From assembly GCA_050084985.1 (NCBI GenBank), contig JBITNC010000002.1:25668001-25732000 (forward strand): DNA of 64,000 nt, given 5' to 3'. Below, in pieces: positions 45,034-55,417 of the stretch; the first letter of the stretch is position 1; each line of letters starts with the position of its first letter. Source of the stretch: Nageia nagi (Eukaryota; Pinophyta). The notes below the pieces were generated by a model. The model did no database searches, was not told where the DNA came from, and saw nothing but the letters and a program-made list of their open reading frames with translations. The translations under genes and the position numbers were made by a program.

Positions 45034-45099
45034 CATAGGTTCATATTTTAATATTTTTTCATCATTATAAGAATTGTAATTCGTAACATATTTAGAATA

Positions 45100-45560
45100 A
45101 TTTATGGATCTTCTGTATTCTTCGAAATTTTGCATACATATCTACTATGGCACTCACAACAACAACATTTTATGAAAACCCATTCCATGAAATTGTATTT
45201 TCATCATGCATCTTATCAAATAATACTTGGAACTTCTATATACTTTCACATTTTCATGTACATGTACACTAAGGCAATCACAACAACAACATTTGATGAA
45301 AACTCACTTTCATCTACTCTTTGATGGATGTCAATACGTTCTTCTAAATTTCCCATGTCAAGTAATTTATGGGCATTCTTTATTCTTCAAAAAATTACAT
45401 ACATATGTACAAGGGAACTCACAACAACTTTTGATGAAAACCCAATTTCAATTACTCTTTGATAGATAGTTTTATGTATGTCCTGTGATAATTGCAATCC
45501 ATGAAACTACATCTCGATGATAAACTTTTTATATGAAACTCATTTATATTATGTCTTGTG
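45100..45560 (-). pseudogene. PPR fragment (copy 2)
   Basis: Counterpart of the PPR piece at 43610-44060, with the same IDIH-like and NVVVV-like segments in broken minus-strand frames. It has its own frameshifts. Confidence 0.55.
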
Positions 45561-46183
45561 AAAAATATGTTGATCCTTTTATAGAGTAATGTTCATAATA
45601 TAAATGCACGTGCGTGCATGCGCGTGCACACACACACACACAAATATGAATCTTCATTCTTTGCAACAGATGCTTTCTATAATGGAGGTTAAGGATTTTT
45701 ATGTATATATAAATGGAGGTTATAAAAACTATAAAAATGACATGTATATGTATATGCACATATATGTATAAAACTATATATATCCTTAACCTCCATTATT
45801 TGCACTAGATGCTTTCTACAATATTCTCTTCACAAGCATAAAAAACTCTCCTTAACGGTTAATTTACTCTTTTTAACTTATTTGAAACATATATCTTGTA
45901 AAACAATTCCCATTGCTTATGTATTAATCTATATTTTGCAAACAACTATGTTTACAATATCTGTCTTGTATCGAACCTTCAAGTATGTGATAACTATCAC
46001 TTTGCAAACAAAATTAGGAGGTGTACTGATGGTTTTCTATTATTAAGATACTAACATTTGAGGTAACTATTATACTAACTTCTCATGTATTTACTTTCTC
46101 ATGGTTTTTTTTATGTATTTTCTATATATTTTATATATAGGTAACTGTGATACTAAATTCTCATGTTTCTACCTGCTCAGATG

Positions 46184-46378
46184 AACTATAATGATGACAA
46201 AGACTTTTATGAATATGAAATAGATATGAATGACATATACTACAAATGGGAGCATAAATTTGTATTGGATGAAGAGATTGGAATCATTTGCAATTCAATC
46301 AAATTTGTGAAGAAAGAAATAAACAACATTCTACCACCATTTGTGCACATGAAGAGAAAAATAATAAGAAATTAGCCT
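46184..46378 (+). CDS. 64-codon ORF, copy 2 (unknown)
   Basis: Starts MNYNDDKDFYEYEIDM after cctgctcag and ends HMKRKIIRN before TAG. It is identical in length to copy 1 at 44775. See that entry for the comparison; whether it codes for anything is doubtful. Confidence 0.3.
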
Positions 46379-46689
46379 TGTTGTTTCATGAGAACATGAA
46401 GAGAATATATATCTAGGCCCCCCATTTTAATATTTTTCATCATTATAAGAATTCTAATTCATAACATATTTAGAATGTAGTAGGCTGCATTTGATTGTAT
46501 CATATTCCTTAGATAAATATGTAAATTTAGTAGTTTGATGTATTAGCTTCAGGAATATAGTGGTATTCTGCCTGCACAAGTCTTGTATAAGGCTATTGGA
46601 GGGCCTTTCAAAACTCCAAATTTTGTATTATTTCATCCTACAAATAAATAAAGGATCCATGTTTTTATTTTTTATTGATCAACTCTAAT

Positions 46690-47090
46690 TTGGTGCATGC
46701 TTTGATAATGTTCGACAAGGTGAATTGATCTTTCTAGACTACTATTATTTTTTATTACATTTGGTACATACTATCGAACAATGACATCTTTTAAAACTAA
46801 TAAAAATTTTCAAGCATTTCTATCATGAAACTGTGTTTGCATTGTACATATTGTCGAGCAATATCCTAGGACTTATGTATTCTTGTACATTTTACATATA
46901 TTTCAATCACAATATACATATATGTAATTGTAGTCCATGTAACTATGTCTATAATGTATATATTATTAAGCAATTCCTAGTCCTTTTGAATTCTCCTTTT
47001 TTTTGCATACATGTCTATCAGAGCATTCACAACATCAACATGTTTCATACATCTATGTCTTTAATGTCTCCAAAATTGTAGCACACAAAT
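46690..47090 (-). pseudogene. PPR fragment left of the copia insertion
   Basis: The minus strand reads VNALIDMYAKKRRIQKD, then ELLNNIYIIDIVTWTTITYM and a second, poorer repeat. It has the PPR pattern ALIDMYAKxxRIxxAxELxxxM...xxVTWTxxI. The copia element at 47131 begins 40 bp to its right and may have landed in this gene. Confidence 0.55.
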
Positions 47091-47130
47091 TATTGTAAGG
47101 GATGCCAAGAATGGCAACTTTACAAACAAT

Positions 47131-47443
47131 TGTTAGACACCTGATCCTTAGGGATTATTGTGTTAGTAGCTATTTGTATTATTTACTATTTTTAGTAAAT
47201 TCGTAGCTAAGTAAGGGATTATTATATTAGTAGCTATTTGTATTATTTACTATTTTTAGTAAATTTGTAGCTAAGTGTGTGATAGAAGTTCAAGTATCAT
47301 TTCTAGGAGAATACGAAGAATTTCTTTATATCTCAAGAGTCACCCAAAGAGGTGAATGTGAAGAGCCATTGTTCTTGTATATTAAGTCAGTTTCACAATC
47401 TAATACAATGCTTTTGATACGTGGAGTAAATCCCTTCCTGATA
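47131..47443 (+). repeat. 5' LTR of the copia element, with a 65-bp internal duplication
   Basis: Starts TGTTAGACACCTGATCCTTA. The segment gggattatt...gtagctaag (65 bp) is present twice in a row here and only once in the 3' LTR, which explains the length difference (313 against 248 bp). The duplication arose after insertion. Confidence 0.85.
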
Positions 47444-48950
47444 CCCACATCCTACTCCATAGAAATTGCTCAAAATTTCATTTATATTTTGTCCCGCAAC
47501 TCTACACTCTTGTTTCTCTGAAACGGTGTTCCAGAATCTAGTGCATGCATCAATTTTGAATATCCTTTTCGAAGCTGATCAGTTTTACGTTTTGAAGAAG
47601 GAGATTTCGAGCAGAAACGGCAAAGATATTAAGTTTGAAGTTAAGATTTGAAATCAATGTGTTTAGAAAGCCCGTGTGTCTATTCGAAGAACCTATGAGA
47701 GTGTGTTTGGAGTCTCCTGGTGTCTGGTATCTGGAGTCCAGTGTGGATATATAACAAAGTGAGTTGGTATAGTTTGAAGCCTATTTCCTGCAGCTAACCC
47801 GACTCCTTGCAACGTTGAATGCCATCCCAATCTCCTTGCAGTCTCCTCACTTCTCCACGACTGCCACTCCAACCTGTATGCGTGCCTCTCCACCCTCGCA
47901 CGTCACCTACTCCTCGAGCACTCCTCTCCCCGTGGTTCCTCCTATCCCTACGCAGACCCTATCCACATGTTTACAGTGTTGAACATCTCCCAACTATGCA
48001 ATTGAAACTGTTATATTTCCATGTGTTTAAACGCGCCCTATCATTCTGGACCCTGCCTTCTGCTTCAACCTCCCTACTATCCCTCCATCGTATGCTACTT
48101 GTAACACGCATGCACCCAGCTATTCGCAGCCCTGCTAGACCTGTAGTCTGTACGTTACAGCAGCTCGTTCCTGCCTCCTACGCGCCCCTACTGCGCCATT
48201 TCTAGCCTCCAATGTGTTCACTCGCTATTGGGACCTATCGCTCAATAGTTTGACTGCGACCTCAGTATTCCGAAAATCACCTAAACATTTGGGCCGACAG
48301 TACTCTGTTAAGTGTGCAAAAATTTAATTTTTTGACAATCATACGAAATCTAGAAAGGAGTTATAAGGTGTTTTAATAATTTTTTTTTTTTTCAAATTGG
48401 AGACATTTTTGGTCATATTTTACTCAAATTAGCTCTTATTTTGTTCAAAGTTTTTGCATTGGTTTACAAATTTAATGATGAATAATCAAGGAAAGTGTTA
48501 TTGGTAAGCCATAAAAAATATAATTGGTGAATATGATCGAGATGAATTCGATAAAATATTTGGTGAATTTGGTGTTGAATGTGGTTGGCACACTTTTGTA
48601 CATCTAGTCACTATTGAGGCAGAAAAACTACACAAAACTTTGGAGAATAAGGTTGAACTCATTGACTTTTTTGATGAAGCTTCCTCCACTTTGCCATCAC
48701 TTAAGACTCCTCCACCTTGAAGGAACCCTCCCCATAAGAAGAAACGAGTGATGTATTGACTCTCTTTTGAGTTCTTTTATGTGCATTTTATTTTAGTGTG
48801 TTATTTTTATTGCACATGGTGTGTTGAGAGCAATAGTATTTTAGTGTTATGTGGACTTTCTTTCAAGAATGTTTTATTTAAGTGTGAAAGCTCTCAAAAG
48901 CTTTTTTATATATAAATAAATAAAGTTTGAAGTTTCTATTACAAAGATGC
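47444..48950 (+). other. unrelated, partly GC-rich DNA in the copia leader
   Basis: No primer site is seen after the 5' LTR. Instead there is a CT- and GC-rich block (47690-48260), then a coding-like segment at about 48490-48755 reading IGEYDRDEFDKIFGEFGVEC, WHTFVHLVTIEAEKLHKTL and FFDEASSTLPSLKTPPP. AT-rich DNA with aataaataaag near 48915 follows, much like a 3' untranslated region with poly(A) signals. It looks like a piece of a host gene or another element taken up by, or inserted into, the leader. I do not recognise the protein. Confidence 0.45.
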
Positions 48951-49819
48951 ATTTCCTTGTGAGTATTGTTGGTGTTGTATTAACTAGAAAAGAAAATTGG
49001 CCGGAGTGGTCTAGAAAAATTAAGCATACCTTGATTTTCAATGATTTTTGGGTTGGCATTTGTGATGGTGATAACTAACCTACCAAAATGATTGATGCCA
49101 ATGAGCTTTGGTTTGGAACATGAAAAATAGTAAGGCATATGCTTTGATTGCATCTTTAGTTAGTGAGGAGGTTAATCGTCATATTAGCTCCATAGATGAT
49201 GTGTGGAATGAATTAAAGAAACTCAAAGACTTATTTGACTCCCATTCCAAATTAGGTAATCCAACTTCAATTGAAACTTTTTAACCTAGAGTTAAAAAAT
49301 GATGATCGCATGGTATTGACTTATGAAATTAGAACAATAATGCATGGCATTGAATCTATTGGTGTGAAGATTGATATTGCTCTCGTAGATTTGATTAAGG
49401 CATTGTACTCGACATATTCAAATTATCTTGAATCCTTGTATGCTAGTGGTAACTTGAAGTCTCTCATATTTGATACTTTGGCAGATAAGATTATAGAACG
49501 TGAGAAGGCATTTGGCAAGAAATCTAGTGATCCTACTTCAAACACATTGTGTATGGCTCAAAAGGGAAAGAATGTTACGTATGATTCTTCTCGAGGTGAA
49601 AGTAGCAATTGTGGTCATGGTAGAAGGAATCATAGAGGTAGGGGGATGGATCTAATTAAGGTGATCATGATGAGAGGAACAATCTCCATTGTAAAATATG
49701 CAATATACGAGGTTATGAAGCTAATACCTATCGTAATCCATGGGACAAGATCAAAGAAAGGAATGCAAAATGAGAGTACAATAAAAGTAAGAATTCTGAT
49801 TTCACTCGTTATGTTATAA
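48951..49819 (+). pseudogene. copia Gag remnant
   Basis: LTRKENWPEWSRKIKHTL opens the copia Gag pattern (x-NWxxWxxxi...L). After a shift, MVLTYEIRTIMHGIESIGVK, ALVDLIKALYSTYSNYLES and TLADKIIEREKAFGKKSSD follow, then Gly/Arg-rich text before a lost zinc knuckle. Gag forms the particle and binds the element's RNA. Confidence 0.7.
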
Positions 49820-49869
49820 CATATTATAATAATACAATTGAAAATTTATGTAATACTTCATTTGCAACT

Positions 49870-50184
49870 TGGGAGGATGCATGATTGCTTGATACTGGTG
49901 TGATATGTCACATGTCCTTTTGAAGGGAATTCTTTGAAGATATGAATACCAACATTGATGGTGCAATATACTTTGCTGATAAATCTTGTATCAAACCTTT
50001 GGGTATTGGTACTATGAGACTCAAATTGCCAGGCCTTCTAGATATGATTCTTCATAATGTGCTCTACCTTCCTAAATTACCAAGGAACTTGTTATCTCTT
50101 GTTCTCATTCGTCAACAAGGACACTCAATTCGTATGTTTGATGGCATCATGGAGATAAGGAGTCTTCCAACAACAAAGTGGTGA
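49870..50184 (+). pseudogene. copia protease remnant
   Basis: LLDTGV follows a W-to-stop change, giving the copia (W)xxDSG/DTG protease site, then CHMSF. The hydrophobic LHNVLYLPKLPRNLLSLVLI is the standard xxxVLYVPxLxxNLLSVxxL end. Confidence 0.7.
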
Positions 50185-50275
50185 TGACTAGCGGGGAGGA
50201 TGAGAAGTTGTTGAAGATGCATGGAAGTTCTACCAAATCAAAGAATTTTTCCTACCTCACCCATCAAGAAAAAGG

Positions 50276-51457
50276 TACTCTCTCATTTAGTATTTTATGA
50301 CATGAAAGATTTGGCCATCTTAATTTTGATTTTCTCCATTTGTTGAAAAAGAGAGGTTTTTTGGGATTACCTACTATTCCTAGAAACATAGATCCTTGTG
50401 AACCATGTTTCCTAGGAAAGCATAATAAATAACCTTTTTCTGATTCAAAATTTAGAGCATGTAGAAAATTAGAACTCATTTGCTTTGATTTGTGTGGACC
50501 ATTTCCTATCCCTTCTGTTGCTGGAAATAAATATATCATGACTCTTATAGATGATTACACTAGGATGTGTTAGGTGTATTTGTTGAAGAACAACTCTAAA
50601 TGTTTTGAAAAGTTTAAGCCATTTCATTGATGATTGAGAAAGGGGTTTACACTCATATTGGCACACTTCGTTATGATAATGGGGATGAATACACATCAAT
50701 TAAATTCAAAAATTATCTTAGTCAGCATAGAATCAAGCATCAAACAATTGTTCCCTATAATCCACAATAGAATGGTGTAGTTGAGAGGATGAATACAACC
50801 TTGTTGAATATGACTTGGGAAATGTTGTTCTTCAAGAATGTGAAAATGATATTTTGGGGTGGTGCAATTTTTGGTGCAATGTATGTTAGAAACAAATGTC
50901 CATCTCATGATCTTGATGATAAGACTCCATATGAAATATGGTTTGGCCATGTTCCTTCGATTTGACATCTCAGGATTTTTGGTTCCACCTATTATGCCCT
51001 AGTCCCAAAGGAACAAAAAAATAAACTTAGTGCTAGGAGTCAAAAATGTATTTTCTTGGGGTACTCAGATACTACTAAGGGCTATAAGCTTTATGACAAG
51101 GTAAACAAAAAGTTCCTCATTGCAAAAGACATCATTTTTCTAGAATGTTTCGAGAGTGACTTGCCTATTGAGCAAAAACTTGATCACCTTGATACGTTTA
51201 CTCATGGTAAGCATTTCTTTGAAGATGATTATGAGATTCTAAATCTTAAGGGGTGGATATCTATATTGGATCAATATTTGGAATCTACACCACTTGTGCC
51301 TATTTTAGAAGTGCCTGATATAGAAGTAGTACCTATTCTAGAAGTACAAGCATCTCCTCCACCACAACAAGATCCTTCCTCTTTGTTAGTTTTAGTAGCT
51401 CCTTTGAATGATGTGATTGAAGAGATTGATAGGCTGAGTCTTGAAAGAAATGAATAG
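50276..51457 (+). pseudogene. copia integrase remnant
   Basis: Begins with RFGHLNFDFLHLLKKRG (LWHxRLGHxN) and continues with FDLCGPFPIPSV..YIMTLIDDYTR. Next come TLRYDNGDEYTS (second catalytic Asp kept), VPYNPQ-stop-NGVVERMN (the Glu in VER kept) and KTPYEIWFGHVPSI, then FLGYSDTTKGYKLYD. Stop codons break it into four frames. It inserts the element's cDNA. Confidence 0.8.
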
Positions 51458-51623
51458 CCTCCTCATCTTATTGAGAAACTAGAAACATTACATAAGATTC
51501 CTAAGTGGCTCTCCAGAACACTTGAGAGTGTTCATCTTGATGAAGTTGGAAATATAGGAACTAGGAATTCCTATAGAGACAAAATTAAGGATAGAGCAAT
51601 AGAGGGTTTATATTTAGGTAAAG

Positions 51624-53170
51624 ATGTTGAGGAGGAAATATGTTGAGGATATGGAATGTTCATTTAATTATAAATTAAATTTCTTTGCTAATTATGAGTT
51701 GACTTCCTTTAAAGAAGATTTTTCTCATGATGTCTATAAGGATGCTATGAAGGAGTTTTATGCTCTCATCAAGAATGGGACATGGAAGTTGGTGGATCCT
51801 CCATATGGAACCAAACCTAGTGGATGTAAGTGGGTATATAAAAATAAATACAGGATTAGACAAATCACTTGAGAAACACAAAGTGAGGCTTATCGCTAAG
51901 GGTTTTGCATAGAAAGAAAGTATTTACTATGATGATACCTTTTCTCCTACAACAAAATGGGATACTATTTATTATTTGTTGGCCATGTCAGCTCAACATG
52001 GATGGAAAGTTCATTAGATGGATGTAAAGATTGCTTTCTTGAATAGTGACTCGAAAGAGAATGTGTACATGACACAAATAGAAGGATTTACAATGAAGGG
52101 TCAGGAACAAAAAGTTTGTAAGCTCATCAAGTTCTTGTATGGCTTAAAATAAGCTCCTTGCACTTGGTATGAAAAGCTTACTAAGCATCTCTTGAAGATT
52201 AACTTTGAACACTTTAATCTTGATGATGCAACTTTATTTGTCAAAAAAGTTGGCAAAACTATTATGTATCTTGTGGTGTATGCAAATGATCTTTTGATAA
52301 CATGGAATAATAAAAGTTACATTGCATATGTGAAGCAAGATTTGAAGAGAGGTTTTGAAATGATAGATATGGGACACCTTCATTACTATTTGGGCATTCA
52401 AGTGATACAAAATCCAAGGTACATTTTTATTTCTTAAAAAAAGTACATTGGAGAGTTGTTGAACAAATTTGGCATGATAGATTGTAATCCTCTTTCCACT
52501 CCAATGGAACAAAATTTGAAGATGAAATATATTGAAGGGAATGCATTTGAGGATGCAACAAAGTATAGATAACTTGTTAGAAGTATCATATATCTAACCA
52601 CAACTAAATAAGACATATTATTTGCGGTTGGAATTCTCTCTCAATTTATGCAAAAATCATGTGAAGGGTATTGGAATGCAATAAAAAGAGTTCTTAGATA
52701 TTTCAAAGGCACATAGGAATTAGGGCTCAAGTGTTCCAAAGTAGAAGACTTCAAATTGATTGGATATATAGATTCAAACTTTGATGGTGATAAAGAAAAT
52801 GGAGTTTCAAGTTTAGGATTACCATGAGTCTTGGATAAACAACTATCTATTGGATATCATGAAAACAATATGTTTTAGTAGATTACACTATAGAGGTAGA
52901 GTATGTGGCTGCTATAGAGGCAATAAAGGAGATTGTGTGGTTTAGGAAGATACTGAAAGATTTGTAGAAAAAATAGGTGCATCCAACTCTACTTTTGATT
53001 GATAATATTTATGTAATCTAATTGGACAAGAGTCCAAAGTTTCATGATTGAACAAAGCACATCAACATAAAGTATCATATGATTTGACATCATGTAGAGG
53101 TCAAAATAACTCAATTGAAATATTATCCCATGGATGAGAAAACAATAGACATCTTCACCAAAGTACTTGG
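51624..53170 (+). pseudogene. copia reverse transcriptase and RNase H remnant
   Basis: Shows YKDAMKEFYALIKNGTWKLV, CKWVYKNKY, KVRLIAKGFA, WKVH-stop-MDVKIAFLNSDS, LYGLK, VVYANDLLIT (YVDD read as YAND) and MIDMGHLHYYLGIQV. The RNase H region reads RSIIYLTTTK, LFAVGILSQFM, AIKRVLRYFKGT, YIDSNFDGDKENG and a broken KHI end. Loss of the first YVDD Asp by itself would stop activity. Confidence 0.8.
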
Positions 53171-53223
53171 AAGAGAAAAGTTCAAGAAGTTTAGAAAGAT
53201 GCCTAGATTTACCAATATCCCTT

Positions 53224-53239
53224 AAGATTAAGGGGGGAA
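53224..53239 (+). other. copia polypurine tract
   Basis: aagattaaggggggaa lies directly before the TG of the 3' LTR, the normal priming site for plus-strand synthesis. Confidence 0.8.
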
Positions 53240-53487
53240 TGTTAGACATATGATCCTTAGGGATTATGGTATTAGTAGGTATTTGTATTATTTACTATTT
53301 TTAGTAAATTCATAGCTATGTGTGTGATAGAATTTTAAGTGTCATTTCTAGAAGAATATGAAGAGTCTCTTTGTATCTCAAGAGTCACCCAAGGAGGTGA
53401 ATGTGAAGAGCCATTGTTCTTGTGTATGAAATCAGTTTCACAATCTAATGTAATGCTTTTAATGCAGGAGTAAATACCTTCATGACA
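53240..53487 (+). repeat. 3' LTR of the copia element
   Basis: Starts TGTTAGACATATGATCCTTA and ends catgaca; 248 bp. It aligns with 47131-47443 except for the 65-bp duplication. gcaat follows, against acaat before the 5' LTR. Confidence 0.85.
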
Positions 53488-55335
53488 GCAATGATATGCA
53501 TAACTGAAAAAAATATTATTTGCATATTCATGAAGTTAGTACATTGATAAATCATGTAAAGCACACTCACTTAAATACATGAAAGATACATGGATAGGGA
53601 TGGTTTTAGCCACCCTCACTCACTTGCATATATGAAAGATAAATTTTCTAAAAATATATATATAAGTATTAAAAAACAACACATAGATAACCAAGATATT
53701 TTATATAATTTTATAGAAATCAAAAAGAAAGATTAGCTAGGAAATGGTATGAATCATTAGAACAATGTTGTCTAAAAAGATAATCTCAATGATTGATTGC
53801 AAGGACATATCACTAGAAGCTATTGCAACATCAATCATATCATTTAAATAATGGGAATCAAATCTTTGATCCACAACACATCATCCAATCGAAGAATGGA
53901 AAAAGGATTGAACCTTAATTATTCATTTGCTTAACTTTTTATAGATGTCTTATAAAAATATATTGTACAATGAAAGTGAAAAATATTTATTTTACAAATC
54001 CATCCACAAAGAAGGGGGGAATGAAATTATGAATATAATACCTATCCATTTTTCCTTTAAATTTTGTATAGAGATCCTTTAAATATTTCTTTTCCTCCTT
54101 GGATCCTCTATATTTGGCTTCAAAATCTAGAATGTATTTCTTTGTAACCTATATTAGATCATAAATGATATAAATTGTAAAGTAAAAAATATATACAAGG
54201 TCACAAATATAACTAGCTAGCATCTAAATTACTAAGTTCAAAAGAAACAAGCATAAAAAGTCATCTCTTTAAATAATGTCATGAGAAAATCACATATTCT
54301 AAACAATGTACCCAACAAGTTCTTGCAAAGATCAATAATGTTCAATTGTAGTTAACCTGAAACCAAATTGTATAGAATAAAATAGGTAAAAATATGTACT
54401 TGCCAAATTTATAACTTAAGAGTTATAGCTTGAAAATAAATACATTAATCACTTTACATGCTAATAAATTATACAAAAGTATCCCTCCTCAACAATCAAG
54501 TTACTATCCTTCACAAATTGGTAACAAATAAACAATTTGTAGGCTTGAATTTTTGCATTTGTGAACACTACATTAATCACACGTCTAGCATCACAATTAC
54601 GATTTGATGGTCAAACATAACTATTTTTTAGTAGTGGCTATTCCATAATTTGCATTTTAGGGACCTCCCTGAGTTGTAAGGGTTAAGATCTTAAATCATC
54701 TAGATGTTTTCATATTATCAATTCCCAAATAAAAAAGTTCTAAAGTAGAATTATACTACATACATTCTTAGGCCAAATACAAGCATAAGATGCAAAGTTT
54801 TGCAACCATGAAAATACAAAGATAATGAAAAACTAAAGGGTAGTTCCTAAAATTTAATTCCATATATTGAAAATGGCCATTACATAATTAAAATCAAATG
54901 AACCAAAAAAAGCAAATTTTTCTCTAACAAGTAGTAAGTACTACATCCATGTTCTCTTCCCCTATGCTAACTATAATTTCTTCTGATTTTATAATGGGAT
55001 AAGTGGCAAGTGGAAACCACCACTAGAAATTACTTCATGATCACAAGTACAATAATATGTAATCATAACTCCAAACTTTAGAGAATTTTTTGCAATGTTA
55101 CAAATGCAAGTTTACAAGTACCTATTGCTGAGCTTTCCCTAAATGTAATGCCCATTACTACATGCTTGTATTGCCTTTACAATTTATCATGCAGATGTCA
55201 ATTACCAAATTCTAACTACCTTATATGTTTGTAATAAATTTCTAAGCCACCCAAACCTTGAAATTGAATAATGATTTGCAAATTGCAATTACAACCTATG
55301 GAAAGTGCAGAGTTGGTAGGTAAGAATTTAAGAAT

Positions 55336-55340
<5 letters not shown>
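53488..55340. other. AT-rich, no gene
   Basis: No domain or structured repeat is seen. The PPR gene that the copia element seems to have entered is not visible on this side. Confidence 0.35.

Positions 55341-55414
<74 letters not shown>
55341..55414. repeat. (AT)n microsatellite, 74 bp
   Basis: A pure run of about 37 TA pairs. The frame of Ile-Tyr repeats through it is an artefact. Confidence 0.9.

Positions 55415-55417
<3 letters not shown>

Larger units (their letters stand above)
43604..45095. repeat. first copy of a 1.49-kb tandem segmental duplication
   Basis: Begins aataatttatggatctt and ends cataacatatttagaat-like, and matches 45096-46473 throughout: PPR fragment, microsatellites, the block with aatggaggttaaggattt, and a 64-codon ORF. 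The copy is longer than the second because of expanded (CA)n and (TA)n runs. Confidence 0.85.
45096..46473. repeat. second copy of the 1.49-kb tandem duplication
   Basis: Matches 43604-45095 from aataatttatggatctt to aacatatttagaat, with a step of 1,492 bp between starts. It is shorter mainly because the microsatellites are small (one short CA run at about 45628-45642). Point differences of a few percent suggest a moderately old duplication. Confidence 0.85.
47131..53487 (+). mobile_element. Ty1/copia element, nearly full length, inactive (6.36 kb)
   Basis: Bounded by LTRs at 47131-47443 and 53240-53487. ACAAT stands before it and GCAAT after, a 5-bp target duplication with one mismatch. Internal order: a foreign leader (47444-48950), Gag (48951-49819), protease (49870-50184), integrase (50276-51060), reverse transcriptase (51650-52437) and RNase H (to about 53170), then a polypurine tract (53224-53239). 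This is the standard copia order. Stops and frameshifts occur in every domain. By hand count the LTRs differ at roughly 12 % of shared positions, so it inserted long ago. Confidence 0.9.

Noticed and set aside
47819-48205. 128-codon frame in the GC-rich leader block
   Set aside because: It is Pro/Leu/Ser/Arg-rich with no motif, which is what a CT-rich block gives by chance; the coding-like part lies further right, at 48490-48755, in pieces.
54600-54660. CACTA right end at ttttttagtagtggc
   Set aside because: It reads like an inverted CACTA end but does not match the terminus at 59084 beyond a few bases and lies on the wrong side of it.
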